6,145 bases of DNA from Sulfurimonas sp. (GTDB taxonomy: Bacteria > Campylobacterota > Campylobacteria > Campylobacterales > Sulfurimonadaceae): NCBI GenBank assembly GCA_015487435.1, contig WFPU01000181.1, forward strand, positions 1 through 6,145. Reading direction: 5' to 3'. The notes below the pieces were generated by a model that had not been told where the DNA came from, made no database searches, and saw only the letters and a list, made by a program, of their open reading frames with translations. The position numbers and the translations under genes are program-made. Shown here piece by piece: positions 1-4,979 of the stretch (its first letter is position 1; each line of letters starts with the position of its first letter).

Positions 1-9
1 ACTTATCAC

Positions 10-30
10 AATGTGTGAATAGTACACATT
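10..30. terminator. Small hairpin at window edge, possible terminator of an upstream gene
   Basis: The 7-base arms AATGTGT (10-16) and ACACATT (24-30) are perfect inverted repeats. A G-U pair (17 with 23) can shorten the loop to 5 bases. The right arm runs into TTTTAT, which gives a weak U tail for rightward transcription. The stem is AT-rich and any gene it would serve lies outside the window, so it could equally be a protein-binding palindrome. Bases 31-110 are very T/A-rich and I see no gene there. Confidence 0.3.
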
Positions 31-125
31 TTATCTAAATATTTGATTTTTTTATTTGAGTTATATTATTTTAAGAGAAAAAAATATTTTTTTGGATAAT
101 TTATTTATAAGGATAAGAGGGTATT

Positions 126-305
126 ATTATATTTATAAACGACCTCCCTGGTGTGTTGGTCGTTTTTGCTTTAAGTTCGCAATTTTGAGGAGCACTTATT
201 TTTGAAAAAAAATATGATGCCCGAATAATTGCAGTAGAAGAACTTAATGCATTTAGAAACAGTGAAGAGGAGCAGATTTTCATAAATGAAAATATAGCCC
301 GATGA
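126..305 (+). pseudogene. Remnant (or recoded frame) of a small one-helix membrane protein, interrupted by TGA
   Basis: One plus-strand frame reads as a coherent protein on both sides of an in-frame TGA (186-188). Before the stop it gives about 20 residues, including the hydrophobic run LPGVLVVFALSSQF. After the stop it gives GALIF, then a charged tail starting EKKYDARIIAVEELNAFRN, ending at TGA 303-305. Together this would be a roughly 60-residue protein with one transmembrane helix, positive residues just after it and an acidic C-terminal tail. The TGA falls in the middle of the helix, where TGG (Trp) or GGA (Gly) would fit. A purine-rich Shine-Dalgarno-like stretch (AAGAGG, 115-120) sits 5 bases before an ATT at 126, but no ATG, GTG or TTG is in position. 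So both the start codon and the reading frame look damaged. I do not recognise the family. Alternatives are a sequencing error, stop readthrough, or chance. Confidence 0.4.
137..165. terminator. Rho-independent terminator-like hairpin
   Basis: AAACGACC (137-144) and GGTCGTTT (158-165) form a perfect 8-bp stem around a 13-base loop, with two more T residues continuing the T run to 167. On the minus strand the stem is also followed by a T-containing stretch (TTTATAAAT). It could therefore end transcription from the left, or from the minus-strand gene at 325-564, whose stop is about 160 bases away. It overlaps the broken reading frame at 126-305, which is odd if that frame were an active gene. 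Confidence 0.4.
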
Positions 306-324
306 ACGAGTAGCTTCAAATGTA

Positions 325-564
325 TTAAACGCGGTTATATCTTTTAATAATTTTCTTAACACGATTTTTTAAGTTACGAAGAGCTTCAACACTAGTTTCC
401 CCATCAGCAGTTAAATTATCAAAATCTCCATCAAACTGTGCCTTTGCAATCCAGCCAATTTTTTTATGGTATTTAATTCCTACAAAACGGATATCACCAA
501 AGTGTTCTTCACATAAATCATATATTCTTTTAATTCTTTGTGTATTTGTTTTCTTTTCAGCCAT
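325..564 (-). CDS. Small conserved-looking protein of unknown function, HicB-like C-terminal half
   Basis: This encodes 79 residues, basic and soluble, with no signal peptide or membrane segment. The start is well supported: AAGGAG lies at 570-575 on the minus strand, 5 bases before the ATG. The N-terminal part (about 1-28, MAEKKTNTQRIKRIYDLCEE onward) looks helical and basic. From about residue 27 the pattern is two strands (RFVGIKY, GWIAKAQFDGDF), then ADGETSVEALRNLKNRVKKI, a predicted helix. A strand pair followed by a 'GeT-x-EAL-x-N' helix resembles HicB-type antitoxins and related partial RNase H-like folds. That is a pattern resemblance, not an established assignment. No HicA-like toxin gene is next to it and no DNA-binding tail is visible, so it may be a stand-alone regulator or simply an uncharacterised family. 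It is divergently oriented from proB. Confidence 0.85.
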   Translation of the reverse strand: MAEKKTNTQRIKRIYDLCEEHFGDIRFVGIKYHKKIGWIAKAQFDGDFDNLTADGETSVEALRNLKNRVKKIIKRYNRV

Positions 565-609
565 CTATTCTCCTTTTAGTTTTAGCAATTTTATCATAAC
601 TTAGGTTAC

Positions 610-615
610 ATTATA
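610..615 (-). promoter_or_regulatory. Candidate -10 box for the 79-residue gene
   Basis: The minus strand reads TATAAT at this position, about 45 bases before the ATG at 564, giving a leader of about 40 bases. No clear -35 is visible 17 bases upstream, as is common for sigma-70 promoters in Campylobacterota. Confidence 0.4.
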
Positions 616-643
616 AATACAATCTATTAAAAGCTTATGAAAA

Positions 644-652
644 TGTTATAAT
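644..652 (+). promoter_or_regulatory. Extended -10 promoter for proB
   Basis: TGTTATAAT matches the extended -10 consensus TGnTATAAT exactly. It implies a start of transcription near 659 and a leader of about 50 bases before the proB ATG. There is no good -35, but the upstream DNA is A/T-rich. The site lies about 30 bases from the candidate minus-strand -10 at 610-615, so the two promoters are divergent and close together. Confidence 0.55.
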
Positions 653-708
653 TTCGATAATTAAGTAAATTAGATCCTCTAAATTATGGATTTAGTTCAA
701 GGAATAAT

Positions 709-1485
709 ATGAGTGAAAAATATAAAAGAATTGTTTTTAAAGTTGGAAGTGGTGTTTTAACTGAAAAAAATAAAATTGCTAAAGATAGAATGATGAGCAT
801 GATATCTTTGATAGCAGAGTTAAAATCAAGATATGAAGTTATTCTAGTTAGCTCAGGAGCTGTAGCAGCTGGTTATACAGCTTTACAGCTTGATAGAAAC
901 ATTAATATCAGCAAAAAGGTCTTAGCTGCTGTTGGACAACCTATATTGATGAGTAGTTATAAAAACAAGTTTGAGATATATGGAATAGATACAGCACAGA
1001 TACTTCTAACTGAAGATGACTTCGATTCTCGTAAACGAACGGAAATATTTAAACAGATTATAAATACTACATTGGAACATGGAATACTACCTATAGTAAA
1101 TGAAAATGATATCTCTACAACAGCTGAACAAGTATTTGGAGATAACGACCAACTATCAGCTCATGTGACGCATCATACAAATTCTGATATATTAGTAATT
1201 CTTAGTGACATAGATGGATACTATGACTCAAATCCATCTACACATAAAGATGCTAAGATGATAAAGGTTATAAATGAAGTATCAAAAAAAGCTTTGGATG
1301 AAGAACATACACCAACTAACGATTTTGCAACTGGTGGTATTGTTACAAAACTAAAAGCAGCTAAATACTTGATGAGCAAAGATAAAGAGATGTTTTTATG
1401 TAGTGGATATGATTTAACATCAGCTAAAGAGTTTTTAACTAAAAATACTTATGATAAAGGCACACTTTTTACTAACAAATCATAA
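709..1485 (+). CDS. proB: Glutamate 5-kinase (EC 2.7.2.11), short form without PUA domain
   Basis: ProB is cytoplasmic and phosphorylates L-glutamate to glutamyl 5-phosphate, the first step of proline synthesis and usually the feedback-inhibited one. The 258 residues are a complete amino-acid-kinase domain: KVGSGVL at 11-17 (phosphate-binding loop), SSGAVAAG at 48-55, GQP at 76-78, PIVNEND at 128-134, FGDNDQLSAHV at 143-153 (glutamate-binding signature), LSDIDGYYDSNP at 165-176 (nucleotide-binding part) and TGGIVTKLKAA at 208-218. The C-terminal PUA domain of the roughly 370-residue E. coli enzyme is absent. As I recall, the Campylobacter and Helicobacter enzymes are equally short, so this is not a truncation. 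The ATG has AAGGAA at 699-704, 4 bases upstream. proA is not in the window. As I recall, proB sits in an obg-proB-fmt cluster in Campylobacter; here it stands alone behind its own promoter, converging on the hisF-rlmN operon. Confidence 0.96.
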   Translation: MSEKYKRIVFKVGSGVLTEKNKIAKDRMMSMISLIAELKSRYEVILVSSGAVAAGYTALQLDRNINISKKVLAAVGQPILMSSYKNKFEIYGIDTAQILLTEDDFDSRKRTEIFKQIINTTLEHGILPIVNENDISTTAEQVFGDNDQLSAHVTHHTNSDILVILSDIDGYYDSNPSTHKDAKMIKVINEVSKKALDEEHTPTNDFATGGIVTKLKAAKYLMSKDKEMFLCSGYDLTSAKEFLTKNTYDKGTLFTNKS

Positions 1486-1504
1486 ATATTTATTGTTTGT
1501 TAGT
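1471..1504. repeat. Nested inverted repeat at the convergent proB / operon end
   Basis: ACTAACAAA (1471-1479) and TTTGTTAGT (1496-1504) are perfect 9-base arms. Inside them lies a second palindrome, ATAAATATTTAT (1482-1493). The transcript of either strand could fold into one long hairpin with a small internal mismatch. It contains the proB stop codon (1483-1485) and begins 16 bases past the stop of the facing 35-codon gene. No run of T follows on either strand, so it is not a textbook Rho-independent terminator. Its place between converging genes suggests a bidirectional 3' end or an RNA-stabilising structure. Confidence 0.5.
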
Positions 1505-1519
1505 ACCCTCAATGGCTAC

Positions 1520-1627
1520 CTAATCTTTTTTTTTGTCATCGCTTGTAGCAGCTTTCATAAAACCAATAACCCCTACAGCAAATACAATAGTTAAAAATAC
1601 AATTTGAAATATATCTACATAGCTCAA
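1520..1627 (-). CDS. 35-residue single-helix membrane peptide, translationally coupled to rlmN
   Basis: The predicted peptide begins with TTG as (M)SYVDIFQ, continues as a hydrophobic helix at about residues 6-24 (IFQIVFLTIVFAVGVIGFM) and ends with a short charged tail (KAATSDDKKKD). The start is supported by AAGGAG in the minus strand, which lies inside the last codons of rlmN and ends 5 bases before the TTG. The TTG overlaps the rlmN stop as TTGA, so ribosomes finishing rlmN can reinitiate here. The pattern of one helix, a negative residue near the N-terminus and a mixed-charge tail fits a small inner-membrane protein. Orientation is probably N-out/C-in, judged from the Lys-rich tail (inference). 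The three lysines are encoded by a run of nine A residues (minus strand; 1526-1534). I do not recognise the family. As I recall, Campylobacter jejuni also has a very short hydrophobic reading frame beside its rlmN, which would argue for conservation, but I could not check this. Confidence 0.72.
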   Translation of the reverse strand: MSYVDIFQIVFLTIVFAVGVIGFMKAATSDDKKKD

Positions 1628-2712
1628 AATAACTCCTTTTTGTTCACATAAAGCTCACTCTTTTCTTTTAATTGACCACATGCTGCACTTATATCTATAC
1701 CTTTAGAATCACGAATAGTACAAAGAAGACCATGTTTTATTAAGTATTCTTGAAAATTAACCATATCTTTTAGCTCAGGCCTAGCATATGGAGTGTCTGG
1801 ATACGGATTAAAAAATATTAAATTTACTTTTGCTTTTATACCATGAAGTAATTTTACAAGTTTCTTAGCGGAGCCAATATCATCATTTTTATCTTTTATA
1901 ACAAGGTACTCAAACATAACGCGTTTTCTTGTATCTATAGGAAAGCGTTTAACCGCTTCTATAATTGAGTTAATATTATGAGCTTTGTTCATCGGAATAA
2001 GTTCAGTTCGAAGTTCATCATCAACAGCGTGGAGAGATATAGCAATATGTACACCTAAATCCATTTTTCCAAGTTGATCAATTTTATTGCTAAGTCCAGA
2101 AGTAGATACTGTTTGTCTTTTTCCACCGATGCACAAACCCTCTTCTTCTTTAAATATCTCAATCGCTTTTGTTAAATTATCAAGATTATCAAGTGGCTCA
2201 CCCATACCCATATATACAATATTTATTTTGCGGTTATGTTTATGGTTATTATCTCTCTTTAGATTGACTACTTGAGCTACAATTTCTCCAGAAGTTAAAT
2301 CTCTTGTAAAGCCACCCTTAGCAGTTAAACAAAAAGAACACCCTACTTTACATCCAACTTGAGTTGATACGCAGATAGTGTACTTTGCTTCTTGGATAAC
2401 TTCGCCACTATCATCAAACTGCGTGTCCTTCATTTTAAGCCATACAGCTTCTATAGTTTTCCCATCTTGAAGTTCAAACAGATACTTGATGGTTCCATCG
2501 ATTGATTCTTCTTTGTTGATGATTTTCATTGGATTTACTAGATAAGTTTTAGCTAATTCCTCTTTTAAAGACCTAGGGATGTTTTTCATATCATCAAAAT
2601 TATCTGCATAGTTGTGATATAACCATCCAAAGATTTGTTTTACTCTAAAACTAGGTTTTATAAGTGTTAGCAACTCTTTTTGAGTGTAATCAAGCAATGA
2701 TGGTTTTGTCAT
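1624..2712 (-). CDS. rlmN: 23S rRNA (adenine-2503-C2)-methyltransferase / tRNA m2A37 methyltransferase, radical SAM
   Basis: RlmN uses radical SAM chemistry to methylate C2 of A2503 in 23S rRNA near the peptidyl-transferase centre, and A37 of some tRNAs. The 362 residues match the family's usual length. The N-terminal accessory domain (about 1-100) includes SFRVKQIFGWLYHNY (21-35), typical of RlmN. The iron-sulfur motif is C121-x3-C125-x2-C128, preceded by C114, which aligns with E. coli Cys118. SAM-binding GMGEPL is at 169-174, STSGL at 203-207 and SLHA at 226-229. The C-terminal DISAACGQL carries C345, the cysteine that becomes methylated during catalysis (E. coli Cys355). All catalytic residues are present. 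RlmN rather than Cfr is favoured by genomic context and overall motif style. The ATG overlaps the stop of the upstream phosphorylase-like gene as ATGA. There is only a weak Shine-Dalgarno, so coupling probably drives translation. Confidence 0.96.
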   Translation of the reverse strand: MTKPSLLDYTQKELLTLIKPSFRVKQIFGWLYHNYADNFDDMKNIPRSLKEELAKTYLVNPMKIINKEESIDGTIKYLFELQDGKTIEAVWLKMKDTQFDDSGEVIQEAKYTICVSTQVGCKVGCSFCLTAKGGFTRDLTSGEIVAQVVNLKRDNNHKHNRKINIVYMGMGEPLDNLDNLTKAIEIFKEEEGLCIGGKRQTVSTSGLSNKIDQLGKMDLGVHIAISLHAVDDELRTELIPMNKAHNINSIIEAVKRFPIDTRKRVMFEYLVIKDKNDDIGSAKKLVKLLHGIKAKVNLIFFNPYPDTPYARPELKDMVNFQEYLIKHGLLCTIRDSKGIDISAACGQLKEKSELYVNKKELF

Positions 2713-3248
2713 GATATTAGTTCTTTTATTCTCGTTTTTACATGTTGTGTTAGTAACTCTTTCGCATTATTGTGATTTTTTAAAAAGTCCTCGTGCGCAT
2801 TTGCATCCGTATAGTTAGTTACGCAAAAAATACCACCAGCAGGAATATCAAACTCTTGCGCGATTCTTAAAACTGAATAAAATTCCATATTTTCTATCCC
2901 TATTCCAAGTTTTAAAAACTTCGATGTTAGTTCTTTGTTAGTAGATATATAGTTAGATGAATTTACTACTATATCTTTTTTATCTTCAGTATTTGTAGAT
3001 ACTACATTATCAAGAGGAGTGTAAGCATCATTAGATAAAAAAGCCAGTTCTACATTAGCTGCTGTTTTAGATTCTATAATGTCAAATATTTTTGATTCAC
3101 CATAACTACCAGCACTACCAACAAAGAGTAAAAATTCTGGTTTATCAAACAAGCAAAGCCGAGTTAGATTCATAGCAGTCTCAATAAGACCTACTCCCAT
3201 AGGTTGAGCAAAATCAAAAGTTTCGTTGTTCCCAGCACAAATTATCAT
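2709..3248 (-). CDS. Short nucleoside phosphorylase / MTA-SAH nucleosidase superfamily protein
   Basis: The 179 residues have the PNP/UDP family (COG0775-like) pattern: PMGVGLIETAMNL (16-28, like the GVGKVNAA segment), FVGSAGSYG (42-50, like the GTAGGL loop), NSSNYI (96-101), ENMEFYSVLRIA (119-130, retaining the Met-Glu pair M121/E122 that contacts ribose) and CVTNYTDANAHEDF (142-155). The family normally runs to about 230 residues. This one lacks the first N-terminal strand and helix and has a shortened middle. At the position of the catalytic Asp of MTA/SAH nucleosidase (E. coli D197) it has N145, as trimeric purine nucleoside phosphorylases do (human N243, in an ITN motif). A purine nucleoside phosphorylase-type role is the best guess; a futalosine or MTA hydrolase is less likely. 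The gene starts 1 base after the hisF stop with a poor Shine-Dalgarno and overlaps rlmN by 4 bases, so it is translated as part of that operon. Substrate is unknown. Confidence 0.8.
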   Translation of the reverse strand: MIICAGNNETFDFAQPMGVGLIETAMNLTRLCLFDKPEFLLFVGSAGSYGESKIFDIIESKTAANVELAFLSNDAYTPLDNVVSTNTEDKKDIVVNSSNYISTNKELTSKFLKLGIGIENMEFYSVLRIAQEFDIPAGGIFCVTNYTDANAHEDFLKNHNNAKELLTQHVKTRIKELIS

Positions 3249-3249
3249 T

Positions 3250-4008
3250 TTAAAGTCTCACAGGGATGTTTTGGTCATGTAAATAATGTTTTAAATCCAT
3301 TATATCTATCTCTTTATAGTGAAAAATACTAGCAGCAAGTGCTGCGTCCGCACCATGCTCAAACGCTTCTTTGATATGTTTCATTGTCCCTGCTCCGCCA
3401 CTTGCAATTACAGGCACATTTACAGCTTTAGAGATTTGCTCAGTTATGTTTAGCTCAAACCCAGCTTTTGTTCCATCAGCATCCATAGATGTAAGAAGAA
3501 TCTCTCCACACCCTCTATCAACTACTTCTTTTGCCCATTCTATCGCATCTAACCCAGTATCAACACGACCACCATTTAAAAAAACATGGTATTTATCACC
3601 AGTTTTTTTAACATCTATTGCGGTAACTATACATTGAGAACCAAAGCGTTTAGCACCTTCATCTATAAGGTCAGGTCTTTTAATAGCAGCTGAATTTACA
3701 CTTACTTTGTCGCAACCTACATTTAAAAGTTTATAAATATCATTTAATTTTCTTATACCGCCACCTACAGTAAGGGGTATGAAAATTTCTCGAGCAACCT
3801 GTGCAACTATATCTACAATGGTATCACGGTTATCAGAGGATGCAGTAATATCTAAAAATGTAAGTTCATCAGCACCCTCTTCATTATAGCGACGAGCTAC
3901 TTCAACAGGGTTACCAGCATCTTTAAGCCCAACAAAGTTTACACCTTTAACAACGCGTCCATCTTTAACATCAAGACAAGGGATGATTCTTTTTGCAAAA
4001 TAGTTCAA
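3250..4008 (-). CDS. hisF: Imidazole glycerol phosphate synthase, cyclase subunit
   Basis: HisF pairs with the glutaminase HisH. It uses ammonia delivered by HisH to convert PRFAR to imidazole glycerol phosphate and AICAR, linking histidine and purine synthesis. The 252 residues form a full (beta/alpha)8 barrel of normal length. The catalytic acids are D13 in IIPCLDV (7-14 region) and D132 in TAIDV (129-133), equivalent to D11 and D130 of the Thermotoga enzyme, with K21 near the first. Phosphate-binding loops are TVGGGI (80-85), NSAA (105-108), TSMDADGTKAGF (173-184) and ASGGAGT (202-208). The start is TTG at 4006-4008, giving MNYFAKRIIPC, the expected N-terminus. It is supported by AAAGGTG at 4015-4021, 6 bases upstream. 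hisH and other his genes are not in the window. It is the first gene of the leftward operon. Confidence 0.97.
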   Translation of the reverse strand: MNYFAKRIIPCLDVKDGRVVKGVNFVGLKDAGNPVEVARRYNEEGADELTFLDITASSDNRDTIVDIVAQVAREIFIPLTVGGGIRKLNDIYKLLNVGCDKVSVNSAAIKRPDLIDEGAKRFGSQCIVTAIDVKKTGDKYHVFLNGGRVDTGLDAIEWAKEVVDRGCGEILLTSMDADGTKAGFELNITEQISKAVNVPVIASGGAGTMKHIKEAFEHGADAALAASIFHYKEIDIMDLKHYLHDQNIPVRL

Positions 4009-4035
4009 TTACAGCACCTTTGTTTATATAATGCA

Positions 4036-4041
4036 ATTATA
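4036..4041 (-). promoter_or_regulatory. Candidate -10 box for the hisF operon
   Basis: The minus strand reads TATAAT here, about 28 bases before the TTG start, giving a short leader of about 20 bases that still includes the Shine-Dalgarno at 4015-4021. There is no clear -35. A second TATAAT, on the plus strand at 4027-4032, overlaps this region but is far from ksgA. Confidence 0.5.
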
Positions 4042-4135
4042 CACTTTAGGACTTATATTTAGATATATTGTGTTGATACAGCTAAAGCAATTTTCATCCT
4101 TATTTTAAAGTTTGTTATTAAGTATCGATATTAGC

Positions 4136-4151
4136 TATATATAAGTATAAG
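4136..4151 (+). promoter_or_regulatory. Possible -10 region for ksgA-rnj
   Basis: TATATA (4136-4141) and two TATAAG hexamers (4140-4145 and 4146-4151) lie 18-34 bases before the ksgA ATG. Any of them would give a very short leader. None is a perfect -10 and no -35 stands out, so this is a guess from position. The rest of 4042-4135 shows nothing else I can name. Confidence 0.3.
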
Positions 4152-4169
4152 TAGTGTAGACTGACAGTT

Positions 4170-4958
4170 ATGAATATTAAAGCTGTAGTGGCCAAGAAGA
4201 AATTTGGTCAGAATTTTTTAAAAGATGAGACAGTTTTGTATAAAATCATCCAATCGATGCCCAGCAATACGAATAAAATTGTTGAAATTGGACCTGGTTT
4301 AGGTGATTTAACTAAATATTTAGTAGATGTCAAAAGTGTAGAAGCTTTTGAGGTTGATACCGATTTATGTAAGATATTACAAGAAAAGTTTAAAAAAGAG
4401 ATTGATACCAAACGATTCCACTTAAATTGTGGAGATGTGCTCAATGTTTGGAAGAGTAGTTTAGATGGTTGTTTAATAGATGAGCCTTATGATTTGGTAG
4501 CAAATTTACCATATTACATAGCCACAAACATCATTTTAAAAGCACTCGCAGATCCAATGTGTAAAAATATACTTGTAATGACCCAATTAGAAGTTGCAGA
4601 AAAATTTTGTGCGGACTCTGGGGAAAAGGTATTTGGCTCTTTGGGAATAATAACTCAAAGTGTAGGAGATGCACATATAGTAGTGCAAGTTCCACCAACT
4701 GCTTTTGAACCACCTCCAAAAATAGATTCTGCGGTTTTTTTAATACAAAAAAAGAAAGATAGAAGCGATAAAATTTTTGAAGATATGCTTAGAGTTGCAT
4801 TTACGCAGCCTCGGAAGACTCTTATGAAAAACCTATCTTCAAAGTATAAAAAAGTCAAACTTTTAGAAGTTTTTGAAGAACTTAATCTTGCACTAACAAT
4901 TCGACCTCATCAAGTAAACACTAAGGACTATCACCAACTCTATAATAAAATAAAATAA
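4170..4958 (+). CDS. rsmA: 16S rRNA (adenine1518-N6/adenine1519-N6)-dimethyltransferase
   Basis: RsmA/KsgA dimethylates two adjacent adenines in the 3'-end hairpin of 16S rRNA late in small-subunit assembly, using four SAM. The 262 residues match the family length. Visible motifs are KKKFGQNFLKD (9-19), EIGPGLGDLT (39-48, SAM motif I), FEVD (60-63, motif II), GD at 88-89 (motif III), NLPYYI (112-117, catalytic motif IV), VPPTAFEPPPKIDSAV (174-189) and the C-terminal FTQPRKTLMKNL (210-221). All key residues are intact. The upstream Shine-Dalgarno is poor, but the ATG gives the expected N-terminus; an in-frame GTG at codon 7 is less likely. rnj follows 21 bases after the stop, presumably on the same transcript. 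Loss of KsgA is the classic cause of kasugamycin resistance. Confidence 0.97.
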   Translation: MNIKAVVAKKKFGQNFLKDETVLYKIIQSMPSNTNKIVEIGPGLGDLTKYLVDVKSVEAFEVDTDLCKILQEKFKKEIDTKRFHLNCGDVLNVWKSSLDGCLIDEPYDLVANLPYYIATNIILKALADPMCKNILVMTQLEVAEKFCADSGEKVFGSLGIITQSVGDAHIVVQVPPTAFEPPPKIDSAVFLIQKKKDRSDKIFEDMLRVAFTQPRKTLMKNLSSKYKKVKLLEVFEELNLALTIRPHQVNTKDYHQLYNKIK

Positions 4959-4979
4959 TATAATTAACAAGGAGTTTGG

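Noticed and set aside
186..188. Selenocysteine codon in the small membrane frame
   Set aside because: No stable hairpin with a conserved loop follows within the expected distance and no known selenoprotein family resembles it; decay or sequence error is simpler.
101..319. 72-codon minus-strand frame
   Set aside because: It is the antisense of the broken plus-strand frame, has no Shine-Dalgarno, and its composition is Ser/Phe-rich in the manner of antisense shadows.
1500..1640. Region after proB as an empty intergenic spacer
   Set aside because: It holds the 35-codon TTG-start gene and part of a nested inverted repeat, so it is not empty.
2709..3248. Assignment as mqnB/futalosine hydrolase or MTA/SAH nucleosidase
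   Set aside because: It is too short and lacks the catalytic Asp; only family-level assignment is justified.
3371..3637. 88-codon plus-strand frame inside hisF
   Set aside because: It is fully antisense to conserved catalytic loops of hisF and has no independent support.
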